Of a DNA stretch of 64,000 nt, positions 16,791-26,104 are shown piece after piece. Positions within the stretch are counted from its first letter, which is position 1; the number at the start of each line of letters is the position of its first letter. Below the pieces are notes generated by a model. The model was not told where the DNA came from. It saw only the letters and a list, made by a program, of their open reading frames with translations, and ran no database searches. Source of the DNA: UBA11606 sp964504305 (lineage in GTDB: Bacteria; Actinomycetota; Acidimicrobiia; Acidimicrobiales; Aldehydirespiratoraceae); the NCBI GenBank assembly GCA_964504305.1, contig CAZDEB010000008.1, positions 115,856 through 179,855 of the forward strand, given 5' to 3'. Position numbers and translations under genes: made by a program.

Positions 16791-18023
16791 CTAGCCACCC
16801 TTAACCGCCGTCTCGACCACATCGTAGAGCAGGCCGACAAGGTCGCCCCCGGTGGCGGTATCGGCTTCGATAACGAGGTACGCGCCATAACCATCCTCTA
16901 GGTCAAGCCATGGAACGGCGCCGTAGGCACCAGGGTCACGGATCAATCCGGTTTGACGGTCGATCCACCAGCCCATCCCGTATCCCAGATCGGCGGACCA
17001 AGCATCACCGTCGTAGCGGTCGGCGATCCGGTCACGGTGGGCCCGCGCCAAGGACTCCGCGGACAGGACCTGATTATCCCCGCAGCGGCCACCACGCAGG
17101 TGCATCAGCAACAGTTTGCCGTAGTCGCCGGCGGTGATGAATGCGCCACCCTCGATATTGGGATTGTCGGTGTCAGCCAGCACCGCCGGGTCGCTGTCGA
17201 ACTCTGAGGGGTAATCAAACCCATCGGTCCCGATCTGAGTGAAGTGGTTGTTGAACCCGAGAGACGTGAGCCCGCAAGGAACCACGTAGATCTCGTCGAC
17301 GAGTTCATTCCAACTCTTGCCTGACGCCGCCTCGGCAACCGCACCGGCGACCTGCCACTGCGCCCCTCCGTAACGAAACTCGGTATCAGGTGCGACGACG
17401 TCGGCGTCGTCGTCGGCCGTCGAGAAGACCGATGCCGCACACTCTTGCAGCGTGGCGTCGGAGAGAAACTGACAGACATACGGACCGTATGCCGGGTCCG
17501 GGAGCAACCCGACGAGTCCCGAACTGTTCGAAATGAGTTGGGCCGGCGTGATCTCGGGGTTCGCATCCCCCCAAGCAACAACGTCGGCTACCGGAGCATC
17601 AAGGTCGAGTAGCCCGTCCTCAGCAAGCCGCAGCAGAACGCCGGCCACAATCATCTTCGACGACGACGCAATCAGCGAGATCCGGTCCTCACCGAACTCA
17701 CCCCAGTAATCCTCATAAAGCACGCCGTCGTCGCGTGATACCACGACGAGGCCAGCACCGTTGAGCCCCTTGTCCTCGACGAACGATTCGATGATCGGAC
17801 TCACCGCCGAGAAGTCACGTAGCCCAGATTCGGATGTATCAGGCTCGGGCACATCAGGTTCAGGCACATCCGGCTCGGGCCCATCCGACTCGGGCACCGC
17901 GGCGGCTGCCCCCGTCGGCGTGGCGTCGGCCTGATCCTCGCCTGCGTCGCCACCACACGCCGCAGAAACAAGCGCAAGAACCACGACTAATGAAGCTAAG
18001 GACTTCCCGGGGGCTAAGGACAT
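16791..18023 (-). CDS. Serine hydrolase lipoprotein, beta-lactamase/penicillin-binding-protein fold
   Basis: This 410-residue protein has a lipoprotein signal (VLALVSAAC) and a Glu-Pro-Asp repeat linker. The catalytic domain has an SxxK motif in ASSSKM and a YGG segment in the place of the class C YxN motif. A GWW segment and a C-terminal strand DGYGAYLVIEADT follow, where the KTG-like element belongs. Such proteins act as esterases, D-aminopeptidases or carboxypeptidases at the cell surface; true beta-lactamase activity is not implied. ATG 18023 is used because the longer frame starts only at TTG. Confidence 0.85.
   Translation of the reverse strand: MSLAPGKSLASLVVVLALVSAACGGDAGEDQADATPTGAAAAVPESDGPEPDVPEPDVPEPDTSESGLRDFSAVSPIIESFVEDKGLNGAGLVVVSRDDGVLYEDYWGEFGEDRISLIASSSKMIVAGVLLRLAEDGLLDLDAPVADVVAWGDANPEITPAQLISNSSGLVGLLPDPAYGPYVCQFLSDATLQECAASVFSTADDDADVVAPDTEFRYGGAQWQVAGAVAEAASGKSWNELVDEIYVVPCGLTSLGFNNHFTQIGTDGFDYPSEFDSDPAVLADTDNPNIEGGAFITAGDYGKLLLMHLRGGRCGDNQVLSAESLARAHRDRIADRYDGDAWSADLGYGMGWWIDRQTGLIRDPGAYGAVPWLDLEDGYGAYLVIEADTATGGDLVGLLYDVVETAVKGG
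17837..17896. repeat. Four tandem 15-bp repeats in the lipoprotein linker
   Basis: Four adjacent 15-base units of the form CATCAGGYTCRGGCA, with a few substitutions, encode the repeating PEPD(V/G) linker of the lipoprotein. Copy number could vary between strains and alter linker length. Confidence 0.85.
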
Positions 18024-18165
18024 GGGCCGCAACGTAGCCAGTGTTCATGGCATCGGCAAAGCGGCAGACAAGAGCAAGCCCACGCTACGTGGCCAAAAAT
18101 TGTTCGGCCGGCACGGACTTGCGTGCGGGCGTAAGTTCGGCTCAGTACGGCGATGGAGGAAAACT

Positions 18166-21100
18166 ATGAAGAGCGTTAAGTCCTTGTGGGCTGCTGCCAC
18201 TGTGGCGATGATTGCTGCCGTGTTGGCGATCGTACCGAGTGGACCAGCAGGTGCGAATTCTCACATCACTCCGATCTACGAAATCCAAGGCGAAGGTCAC
18301 CTTTCTCCCGACGCCGGGACGACGGTCACAACCAACGGGGTGGTCACCGCGATCGGTTTCCGCAGCTTCTATGTGCAAGACCCGATCGGAGACGGCAACG
18401 ACGCGACATCCGACGCTCTCTTCGTTTTTGATTCTCGAAGCTCAACCAGCGACCTGATCGCCATCGGCACCTGTGTCGAACTCAACGACCGAATCGACGA
18501 ACGCATCAGCGGTGGAGCGTCGACCGGCAACTTGTCGCTCACCCAGATGGCGTTCCCGCGTATCACCTTGATCGACTGCGCTTCGACATTCCCAGGCTAC
18601 GCGTTCCCCGAACCGGTGGTGATCGGCGAGAGCGGTAGAACACCGCCGAACGAGATAGTGATCAGCGCCAGCGAGCTTCCGGTCAACCTTCAGACCAGCC
18701 CCGGCACGTTCAACCCCGAAGTTGACGGAATTGACTTCTACGAGTCGCTCGAGAACATGCTGGTCACAGTCGAAGACCCTCAGGCCACGTCGGCCACACG
18801 CCAGTTCGGCACGTTCAGCGCCGAGTTCTTCGCCGTGCCCAACCATGGCGATGACGACATCGTGTCACCCGAGGATGCCATCAACGATCGTGGCGGCATC
18901 ATGTTGCAGCCCGACCCGAACGGCACCGGCGACTTGAACCCCGAGCGAGTGCAGATTCAGCTGTTGGGCTCGCCGCTATATGCCGGCACCATGTTCCCGC
19001 CTCCCGCAGTGCAGGTTGGTGATCGTCTGGCTGATGTCACTGGTGTCGTCGGTTACAGCTTCGGGAACTACGAAGTCAACGCGATGACCGAGATCGTGGT
19101 CAAACGAAGCAAGCTGACCCCCGAGTCGTCCAAGCTCGAAGGCAGCAAGGACAAGATCACCGTCGCGAGCTACAACGTTCTCAACCTGAGTCCTGATAGC
19201 AGCGACGACGCCCAACGGGCCGCCCTCGCTGATCAGGTCGTGAACGCCCTCAACTCCCCCGATGTGATCGCCGTACAGGAGATCCAGGACAACAACGGGG
19301 TGCCACGGGCCAGCGCCGAGAACCCCGATCCAACCAACGATGGTGTCACCGCCGCTGATCAGACGCTGCAAGCTCTCGTTGATGCGATAGCGGCGGCTGG
19401 CGGACCACGCTACGACTTCTTCGACGTGGCTCCGGTCGAAGGAACCGGTGGTGGCATCCCTGGCGGCAACATCCGCAACGCGTTCTTGTTCAACCGAGCC
19501 CGAGTCGGCTTGGTCGACTTCGTATCGCTGACCCCCGACGTGCTGGCCGCCAACGCGGTGACCAACACTGCGGCGTTCACCGGCACCCGCAACCCTTTAG
19601 CCGCCACCTTTGAGTTCAACACGCACGAGTTCACGGTGATCAACAACCACTTGACGTCGAGGTTCGGTTCAACCCCCATCTTTGGCGGACCTCAACCCTT
19701 TGTGCAGGCCGGCGAGTCCGGCGGGGCAGGACGCGAAGACCAAGCGGGTGCGCTCAACGAATACGTCGACAGCTTGCTTGCGGCCGATGCCAACGCCGCC
19801 ATCATGGTGGTGGGCGACATGAACACCTTCGAGTGGACCAACGACCTCGCCGAGATCCTGCCCGGCACCGGAGACCAGCGAGTACTCACCAACCTTGTCC
19901 CCACCGCCGATCGTGACGACGACCATGACGACGACGAAGGCGATGATCATCACGACGAGTCCGGCGGGCTGCCTGATGACGCCGAGTACAGCTTCATCTT
20001 TGACGGCAACTCCCAAGAGCTTGATCAGTTCTTCGTGACCGACAACCTCGAAGACGATGCCAAGTTCGATGTTGTGCACGTCAATGTCGATTTCCCTCGG
20101 CGCTTTGTCGACACGACAGCAAGCGACCACGAACCAATGTTGGCCCGTTTCGAGATGGAGCAGCCAAGCAACCTCACCAAGCTGCAACTCTTGGCATTCA
20201 ACGACTACCACGGCCATCTCGAGTCGGGCACGCCGGGCAATGCCGGCGGAGTCCCGGCAGGAGGGTCGGAGTATCTGTCGTCGATGCTCACCCGTTTGCG
20301 AGAGGGTCAAGCAGCCTCGCTTACCGTCGCGGCGGGCGATCTCATCGGCGGTTCGCCGTCGTTCTCGGGCCTGTTCCACGACGAGCCGTCGGTTGAGTCT
20401 CTCAACGCCATGAACCTCAACATTTCCGGGGTGGGCAATCACGAGTTCGACGAAGGAGTCACCGAACTTCTACGTATGCAAAACGGTGGCTGCCATCCCG
20501 TGGATGGCTGTTACTTCCCAGGGTCGCCGTACGCCGGGGCCGACTTCCAGTGGCTGTCGGCCAATGTCGTCGATGCGGCCGGCGACACGCCGCTGCCGCC
20601 CTATTCGATCGAGACTGTCGACGGCGTCAAGGTCGGATTTATCGGGATGACGCTCGAAGGGACGTCGGCACTTGTGGCCGCAGCCGGGATTCAGGGATAC
20701 ACCTTCCTTGACGAGGCCGAAACCGCAAATCGGTTGGTGCCGATCCTTCAGGCCCAGGGCGTCGAGACGATCATCGTGCTTCTGCACGAAGGCGGCGTAC
20801 CGAACCCGGTAGAGATAGATGGATGCCAAGGCATCGCTGGTCCGATCGTTGCGATCAACGCGGCGCTCAGCCCGGCCATCGATGCCCTGGTGACCGGCCA
20901 TACGCACCAGCCTTACGACTGCGTCCTCGATGATCCCAACGGGGTTGGCCGCACTGTCACCTCGGCGTTCTCGTATGGACGGGTGGTGTCGGAGATCAAC
21001 TTGGTGCTCGACAAGGACACCGGCGACGTCCGTCGCGACCTGACCAGGTCAAGGAATCACCTGGTTGCCCAGTCGGCACTCTCCCCCGATCCGGCGATCA

Positions 21101-21792
21101 GCGCAGTAATCGCCAAGTGGCAGCCTCTCGCCGCGGCGGCCGGGGACACGCCGATCGGCACGATCAGCGCCGACATCACCCGCGGCGGGAGTCCTACCGG
21201 TTCAGATCGCGGTGTCGAGTCGGCGGCCGGGAACTTGGTCGCCGATGCTCAACTGTGGTCTACCACCGCGGCCGGGGCCCAGATCGCGTTCATGAACCCG
21301 GGTGGCGTTCGCTCCGACCTGACGTTCGCGGCGCTGGGGGCCGAAGGTGATGGTGTGGTCACGTTCGGCGAGGCCTTCACCTTCCAGCCCTTTGGTAATT
21401 CGCTGCAAACCATGCCGATGACCGGCGCGCAGATTGTTTCGGTGCTCGAAGAGCAATGTCAACCAGCCGGATCCAGCCGCCCGATTTTGCATCTCGGTGT
21501 CTCGGCGGGCTTCACCTACGACTTGGCAACAACAGTCGTGGCGGGGACGTGTGTGACGGTCTCCATCACCAACGTCCAACTCAACGGCGTCGCGCTGGAT
21601 CCGGCCGCTACATACATGGTCACCGTGAACAGTTTCCTTGCTGATGGCGGCGATCACTTCTTCACATTGGCAACCATCGATCCGGCGTTGCGGGTCGACG
21701 GTGGAAACGATCTCGAAGCGCTGGTCAATTACTTGGGCACGTTCAGCCCAGTTGCGCCTCCGGCAACAGACCGGGTCAACGAGCTTCCGTAG
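18166..21792 (+). CDS. Secreted nuclease/5'-nucleotidase fusion (ExeM/NucH-like plus UshA-like)
   Basis: The 1208-residue protein has a signal peptide (cleavage near GPAGA-NS, about residue 30). An OB-fold-like domain is followed by an endonuclease/exonuclease/phosphatase domain beginning ITVASYNVLNL (about 331) and ending ASDHEPM. A calcineurin-like 5'-nucleotidase domain then starts at LLAFNDYHGHLE (about 673) and includes GNHEFDEG. The C-terminal 5'-nucleotidase domain contains FMNPGGVRSDL. Together these could degrade extracellular DNA and release phosphate from the nucleotides. An Asp/His-rich insert (about 582-602) could bind metal. No sortase motif or terminal membrane anchor is seen. 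GGAGG six bases before ATG 18166 fixes the start. Confidence 0.92.
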   Translation: MKSVKSLWAAATVAMIAAVLAIVPSGPAGANSHITPIYEIQGEGHLSPDAGTTVTTNGVVTAIGFRSFYVQDPIGDGNDATSDALFVFDSRSSTSDLIAIGTCVELNDRIDERISGGASTGNLSLTQMAFPRITLIDCASTFPGYAFPEPVVIGESGRTPPNEIVISASELPVNLQTSPGTFNPEVDGIDFYESLENMLVTVEDPQATSATRQFGTFSAEFFAVPNHGDDDIVSPEDAINDRGGIMLQPDPNGTGDLNPERVQIQLLGSPLYAGTMFPPPAVQVGDRLADVTGVVGYSFGNYEVNAMTEIVVKRSKLTPESSKLEGSKDKITVASYNVLNLSPDSSDDAQRAALADQVVNALNSPDVIAVQEIQDNNGVPRASAENPDPTNDGVTAADQTLQALVDAIAAAGGPRYDFFDVAPVEGTGGGIPGGNIRNAFLFNRARVGLVDFVSLTPDVLAANAVTNTAAFTGTRNPLAATFEFNTHEFTVINNHLTSRFGSTPIFGGPQPFVQAGESGGAGREDQAGALNEYVDSLLAADANAAIMVVGDMNTFEWTNDLAEILPGTGDQRVLTNLVPTADRDDDHDDDEGDDHHDESGGLPDDAEYSFIFDGNSQELDQFFVTDNLEDDAKFDVVHVNVDFPRRFVDTTASDHEPMLARFEMEQPSNLTKLQLLAFNDYHGHLESGTPGNAGGVPAGGSEYLSSMLTRLREGQAASLTVAAGDLIGGSPSFSGLFHDEPSVESLNAMNLNISGVGNHEFDEGVTELLRMQNGGCHPVDGCYFPGSPYAGADFQWLSANVVDAAGDTPLPPYSIETVDGVKVGFIGMTLEGTSALVAAAGIQGYTFLDEAETANRLVPILQAQGVETIIVLLHEGGVPNPVEIDGCQGIAGPIVAINAALSPAIDALVTGHTHQPYDCVLDDPNGVGRTVTSAFSYGRVVSEINLVLDKDTGDVRRDLTRSRNHLVAQSALSPDPAISAVIAKWQPLAAAAGDTPIGTISADITRGGSPTGSDRGVESAAGNLVADAQLWSTTAAGAQIAFMNPGGVRSDLTFAALGAEGDGVVTFGEAFTFQPFGNSLQTMPMTGAQIVSVLEEQCQPAGSSRPILHLGVSAGFTYDLATTVVAGTCVTVSITNVQLNGVALDPAATYMVTVNSFLADGGDHFFTLATIDPALRVDGGNDLEALVNYLGTFSPVAPPATDRVNELP

Positions 21793-21808
21793 CCATCCAA
21801 CACGCGGT

Positions 21809-22756
21809 TTAACCAACCGTGGACTGAAATTTGCCCATGAGCCACGGCCCCGCTTGAACGGGGTCGTGGTTCGGCCGCGCCCCTGGCTCGATGCACGTTG
21901 GCAAGCACTTGATGGTCGCATCCCAGTTCGCCATGTGAAAGAACGCAAACGATTGTCGGGCCCGTGACGAAGGCACAACTCGGTGCACCGTGGACCGCCA
22001 ACGGTCGTTGGTCCATTGGGCGATCGAGTCGCCCAGGTTCACGATGAAGTACCTGGGGTCCGGTTCGATGTCTTTCCAACTGCCATCGTCAGCACGAACC
22101 TGTAAACCTTCGACGTCGTCGGTTCGCAAGATTGTGAGCGTTCCGTAGTCGGAGTGCGCACCCGCCCGCAGAGCGGGACCGGGGGCCGAGGGTGTCGCCG
22201 GATAGTGGATGGCTCGCATCGAAGTGATCGGACGGTCGATCAAGCGGTCGAAATAGTTGGCTGGCAGTTCAAGCGCTACGGCCATCACGCTCATCAGTTG
22301 AGCGGCAACCGAGCTCAACGCCCGGTAGTAGGCCTCCCAAGCTGGTCGAAGATCGGCGATGGCTTCCGGCCACAGACTCGGCGAACGGATCCACGCCTCG
22401 CCAATACCGCGGGCGGTCTCCGGGGTTGCCACAGCTGGTGCTGCACAATCGGGGCCGACCGATAACGACTCTTTGAGATCTGGCAACGCGTTGGTATCGC
22501 CGAGAGACCGGGCAAGAGTTTCGGCGCCGAAAGCTGAGTAGCCGTACGGGTAGCCAGGCTCGGGAAAACCGACGTCACTCTTTTGTTGTGTCGAAAGAGC
22601 AAAGAACTCTGAGGCGGTTTCCCACGCCCGTTCGGTGACATAGGGGTCGACAACTGACAACGGGATCCGAAAGAAGCCGCTCTTCGTGCAGGCCGCGGCC
22701 ATCGTTGCAACCTGCGTCGCGGCGGGTTCGTTGAAATCAACGATGCCGAGTTCCAT
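21809..22756 (-). CDS. 2-oxoglutarate/Fe(II)-dependent oxygenase, isopenicillin N synthase family
   Basis: The 315-residue protein has the Fe(II) facial triad as HxD in GAHSDYG and a distal His in STVHRV. The RxS motif RQSFAFF binds the 2-oxoglutarate carboxylate. The N-terminal domain (GFFRI, then a helical segment) fits the plant-type dioxygenase/IPNS superfamily. The substrate is unknown. No biosynthetic gene cluster surrounds it. It is divergent from the O-methyltransferase gene, with a GCCGAA/TTCGGC inverted repeat (22778-22793) in the 67-base gap between them. Confidence 0.88.
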   Translation of the reverse strand: MELGIVDFNEPAATQVATMAAACTKSGFFRIPLSVVDPYVTERAWETASEFFALSTQQKSDVGFPEPGYPYGYSAFGAETLARSLGDTNALPDLKESLSVGPDCAAPAVATPETARGIGEAWIRSPSLWPEAIADLRPAWEAYYRALSSVAAQLMSVMAVALELPANYFDRLIDRPITSMRAIHYPATPSAPGPALRAGAHSDYGTLTILRTDDVEGLQVRADDGSWKDIEPDPRYFIVNLGDSIAQWTNDRWRSTVHRVVPSSRARQSFAFFHMANWDATIKCLPTCIEPGARPNHDPVQAGPWLMGKFQSTVG

Positions 22757-22823
22757 GAGCGGACACTAACTGGAGCCGCCGAAGTTGTTCGGCTAGACCG
22801 GAGCATTCGAGCAGGAGTCGCCC

Positions 22824-23489
22824 ATGAGCCGTACATCTATTGTCCACGACAGCATCGCTGATTACGCAGTAGCCCATGGACTGCAACCCGATGCGGTGCA
22901 ACGGTCGCTGATCGCGGCGACAACCGCCAAAACCGGCGGTCACGCGGTCATGCAAATCGGCGTGGACCAAGGCGCATTCATGTCGATTCTGGCCAAGGCT
23001 CTTCGACCGAACTTTGCCGTCGAAGTCGGCACCTTTACCGGTTACTCATCGTTGTGTATCGCGCGCGGCTTGGCCGATGGTGGCCGACTCTTGTGTTGCG
23101 ACATCAGCGAGGAGTGGACGGCGATCGCCCGCGAGCACTGGAAACTAGCGGGGGTAGCCGACCGGATCGATCTCCGGATCGCTCCCGCGCTCGAGACTCT
23201 CAAGTCGCTCGACTCGGGTATCAGTATTGATCTGGCATTCATCGACGCCGACAAGACGGGATACCACGACTACTACGAGGAGATCTTGTCCAGGTTGGCG
23301 CCACAGGGTCTGATTCTGGTCGACAATACCCTTTGGTCTGGGCAGATCCTCGAGGACTCTGGCGCCGAGGACTCCGATGTCGATACCAACGCTCTAAGAG
23401 CGTTCAACGATTTTGTGGCCGCCGACGATCGAGTTGACGTTGCGCAACTCACGATCGGCGACGGCGTCACCATGATCAGCCGAAGCTGA
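22824..23489 (+). CDS. SAM-dependent O-methyltransferase, CCoAOMT family
   Basis: The 221-residue protein has motif I VEVGTFTGYSSL and the metal-associated motif FIDADKTGYHDYYE. The later segment LILVDNTLWSGQI completes the class I catechol or caffeoyl-CoA O-methyltransferase signature. The family methylates vicinal hydroxyls of catechols or flavonoid-like compounds using SAM and a divalent metal. GGAG lies seven bases upstream of ATG 22824. The true acceptor is unknown. Confidence 0.9.
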   Translation: MSRTSIVHDSIADYAVAHGLQPDAVQRSLIAATTAKTGGHAVMQIGVDQGAFMSILAKALRPNFAVEVGTFTGYSSLCIARGLADGGRLLCCDISEEWTAIAREHWKLAGVADRIDLRIAPALETLKSLDSGISIDLAFIDADKTGYHDYYEEILSRLAPQGLILVDNTLWSGQILEDSGAEDSDVDTNALRAFNDFVAADDRVDVAQLTIGDGVTMISRS

Positions 23490-23493
23490 TGCT

Positions 23494-23619
23494 TCAGCCG
23501 CGCCGAGAAACTTCGCGCAGGAGGCTTTCGGTAACTCCACCGAACTGAAGGCCGGGGCCAAGAGCGGTGCGCAAAGCGATGGTCTGGGTGCTGATTTGGG
23601 TGTTACGGGGGGAGGTCAT
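23494..23619 (-). CDS. Possible 41-residue small protein
   Basis: An ATG-initiated frame on the minus strand fills most of a 226-base gap and ends in a basic tail (LLREVSRRG). Its codons look plausible for the genome, with few rare codons. There is no clear ribosome-binding site and no recognised homologue, so it may be chance. Confidence 0.25.
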   Translation of the reverse strand: MTSPRNTQISTQTIALRTALGPGLQFGGVTESLLREVSRRG

Positions 23620-23715
23620 GGGTTCATTATCGGCCCCGCAGGCCCATGACGCTACCCGTCAGTATTTCTACTTTCCATCGAATTCTGTCATGCGCGTTCG
23701 ACTACAATATCCAGC

Positions 23716-24582
23716 GTGAACTTGGACATCGAATCACTACGGGCCTTCGCCGCCGTCCTAGACGAAGGCGGCATGACCGCCGCGGCCGAGACGCTCGGAA
23801 TGAGCCAATCGGCGGTGAGTTGGAAGATCAAACGACTAGAAGAACGAGTCGGCCGAGACCTACTGGTTCGAGACGGACGAACGCTGTCGGCATCACGCGA
23901 CGGTCGCGAACTTCTTCAATACGCCCGGACCATGATCCGCACCCACGACGAAGCGGTCGTGCGTCTGAGCAGCACCGTTCTCGAAGGCAGCGTGAGGCTT
24001 GGCTCGACCGAGGAGGCCAGCTCGGCGTGCACCGGCGCGGTGTGTGGGCGCTTCAGCCGGATCCATCCCCACGCTTCGCTCGAATTCCACGTCGACCGGT
24101 CGAGCAGCCTCGCCGCCATGATCGCCGACAATCAACTTGACGTCGCGGTGATCCAACTTCAGCTTCATCAAGTCAAGAAACGCGACACTCTGCTCTGGTA
24201 CGACCACCTGGCATGGGTTTCCTCACCCGACTGGACCTACCAAGACGGAACCGTGCCCCTCATCACCTTTGGCGAGGACGGTTTCTATCGATCACTGGCC
24301 GAAGCGGCACTGCAAGACGCCGGCGTGCCTTATCGAGTCGCCTTTTCTGGACCAAGCATCGCCAGCGTGCTGTCTGCGGTCTCCGCGGGCATCGGGGTGG
24401 CACTGTTGTCACAAAGGTCGATCACCGACTCGGTGGTCACGTGGCCGCGAGCGGCCGAACTCGAAGAACCACCCGAGGTCGTCAACGTCGCCCGGGTTGC
24501 TCGGGGCGCGACATCAGCCATCGCCGCCGAACTATTGGCCGACATCCGAGCCGAGCTGGGAGAGATAGCGGCCGACGCCTGA
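23716..24582 (+). CDS. LysR-family transcriptional regulator
   Basis: The 288-residue protein has the LysR winged helix at residues 1-60 (LRAFAAVLDEGGMTAAAETLGMSQSAVSWKIKRLEERVG) and a periplasmic-binding-like effector domain after about residue 90. A TACAAT element (23703-23708) ends only seven bases before the GTG start, so transcription may begin at or near the start codon. It does not face a divergent target in the usual way: the upstream gene is on the same strand. The regulated gene could be the following DUF4389 gene, but that is a guess. Confidence 0.88.
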   Translation: MNLDIESLRAFAAVLDEGGMTAAAETLGMSQSAVSWKIKRLEERVGRDLLVRDGRTLSASRDGRELLQYARTMIRTHDEAVVRLSSTVLEGSVRLGSTEEASSACTGAVCGRFSRIHPHASLEFHVDRSSSLAAMIADNQLDVAVIQLQLHQVKKRDTLLWYDHLAWVSSPDWTYQDGTVPLITFGEDGFYRSLAEAALQDAGVPYRVAFSGPSIASVLSAVSAGIGVALLSQRSITDSVVTWPRAAELEEPPEVVNVARVARGATSAIAAELLADIRAELGEIAADA

Positions 24583-24675
24583 CCAACCCTGGTTCGGGAG
24601 ATCCGCCACCAAACGCACTACTGTGCCTTTACGACCACCAATGCAGTGGTTCGACCGCAAGAAAGGGCGACCGTC

Positions 24676-25257
24676 ATGACCTACCCAGCCACACTCACCT
24701 TCGATGCACCCGAAAAGGTCTCGAACTGGCGGCCGCTCGTGCAATGGATCCTGGCGATCCCGCATTTCATCATCGGCTACGTAATCAACATTGTCGCCGG
24801 AATCGCCATTTTCATCGGCTGGTTCGCCATTGTGATCACCGGCAAGCTGCCCGCGGGCATCGCCAACTTCGTGTGCATGTCAGTGCGGTACCAAACCCGA
24901 GTCGGCGCCTACGCCGGCTTCCTCCATGGCGAGTACCCACCGTTCGATTTCGCGACGACCGCGGCCGATCCCGGCGGGCAACCAATCCGGGTTGACTTCG
25001 AACCAGCTCTCGAAGGTCGCAGCCGTCTAACCGTGTTCTTCCGTATCTTTTGGATCATCCCGGCCCTGCTGTTCGCGATCGTGATCTACATCGTCGCTGA
25101 AATCGTGTGGTTCCTTGCCTTCTTTGCTGTGCTATTCACCGGCAAATGGCCAACCGGTCTTTTGAAATTCGCCACGGGCGCGCTTCGCTACGGGACCCGG
25201 TACAGCGCCTACGGCAACCTGCTCACCGATCAGTACCCCCCGTTTGACCTCGACTAG
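24676..25257 (+). CDS. DUF4389 membrane protein, two tandem units
   Basis: The 193-residue protein contains two copies of the DUF4389 pattern. Each has RxxVxxRxxxxIPH or FRIFWIIP, a long hydrophobic helix, TGK(L/W)P(A/T)G and a closing YPPFD motif (about residues 98 and 188). At least two membrane helices are evident (about 27-52 and 124-150). The family is common in actinobacteria and its function is not established. ATG 24676 follows AAAGGGCGA. Confidence 0.82.
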   Translation: MTYPATLTFDAPEKVSNWRPLVQWILAIPHFIIGYVINIVAGIAIFIGWFAIVITGKLPAGIANFVCMSVRYQTRVGAYAGFLHGEYPPFDFATTAADPGGQPIRVDFEPALEGRSRLTVFFRIFWIIPALLFAIVIYIVAEIVWFLAFFAVLFTGKWPTGLLKFATGALRYGTRYSAYGNLLTDQYPPFDLD

Positions 25258-25259
25258 CT

Positions 25260-25931
25260 TCAGCGGCTCGACCGTGCCGCGTTCAACACACCGTCGAGCG
25301 GGTGCGGGATGCGATCAGCATCCGCGGCCAACACCAGAAGTTGCGCGTATCGACCGCTGCGGCGAGAGCTGGCGCGCAACCAACGATGAAACTGAAGATC
25401 GAAAGCTCGGCCCCGCCACTCCGGCTGCTTCTGAAGCGTTCGAAAAGAACCTAGGTCGCCACGACTTTCGAGAACTTCCTCGATCGTCGACCGGTCGACG
25501 GCCCGAATAAGTTCCTCCTCGAGGTCTTTCACACACACGAAAAAACCACACTGCTCTAGCCCATCTCGAGTTCGGGGGTTGCCACGTCCCGCGTTGGCAA
25601 CCGCGCGTCGGAATAACTCCTCTTCAGCCTCGTCACACAAACCAACTATGGCGATGGCGCTCCTTTGCCCGGCGAAGTATCCAAGATGGCGACCAATCGC
25701 GTGGGCGCCCCGCATTGACACAATGGCGATTCTTCGCGCCGCAAGGTTGTAAGCGCGTCGATCGGCCAACGTTTCCAGCGCCACTTGATCGCTGGTCCCT
25801 TCAACCAAAATCACCGCAGCGGCGGACTGCGCCTTGGCCAGCGCGGCTGCCTGCGTCGCTACCGCCGCGTCCACGCCATCGATGTTGCCCAAGACCCCGA
25901 GCGTTTCACGTGTTGACCAACCCCGCCACAT
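25260..25931 (-). CDS. OLD-type TOPRIM domain protein
   Basis: The 223-residue protein carries a TOPRIM core beginning VILVEGTSDQVALETLA, then an IAIVSMRGAHAIGRHL segment and the family-typical GFFVCVKDLEEELIRA and FRTLQKQPEWRGR. Small stand-alone proteins of this type occur in actinobacteria beside or apart from OLD-family ATPases. TOPRIM domains cleave or transfer phosphodiesters with Mg2+. No ATPase partner is nearby. ATG 25931 is chosen because the longer frame starts only at a TTG inside the palindrome at 26036-26054. Confidence 0.75.
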   Translation of the reverse strand: MWRGWSTRETLGVLGNIDGVDAAVATQAAALAKAQSAAAVILVEGTSDQVALETLADRRAYNLAARRIAIVSMRGAHAIGRHLGYFAGQRSAIAIVGLCDEAEEELFRRAVANAGRGNPRTRDGLEQCGFFVCVKDLEEELIRAVDRSTIEEVLESRGDLGSFRTLQKQPEWRGRAFDLQFHRWLRASSRRSGRYAQLLVLAADADRIPHPLDGVLNAARSSR

Positions 25932-26035
25932 GTTTACCCGGGCCCCAATGCCGCAAACCGTCGTTCTCGGCGAGAGCCAGCGCTGTACCGGAGCGTTTTT
26001 GGCACCGAAGCGCTTTCGACACAACAACGGACCAT

Positions 26036-26054
26036 CACTTGCAAATTGCAAGTG
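26036..26054. promoter_or_regulatory. Perfect 19-bp palindrome, probable repressor operator
   Basis: CACTTGCAA and TTGCAAGTG are perfect inverted copies around a single A. They lie between the divergent TOPRIM gene and the small gene at 26105. A TTGCAA-type dyad resembles MarR or HxlR-like operator architecture, but no such regulator lies next to it. Confidence 0.65.
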
Positions 26055-26104
26055 TTCCGTCTAGCTTTTATTTTTAAAGCAACGAACCCGAAAGAGGAAC
26101 AACC

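Noticed and set aside
22778..22793. GCCGAA-N4-TTCGGC dyad between the oxygenase and methyltransferase genes
   Set aside because: Six-base arms in GC-rich DNA are too likely by chance to list as an operator on their own.
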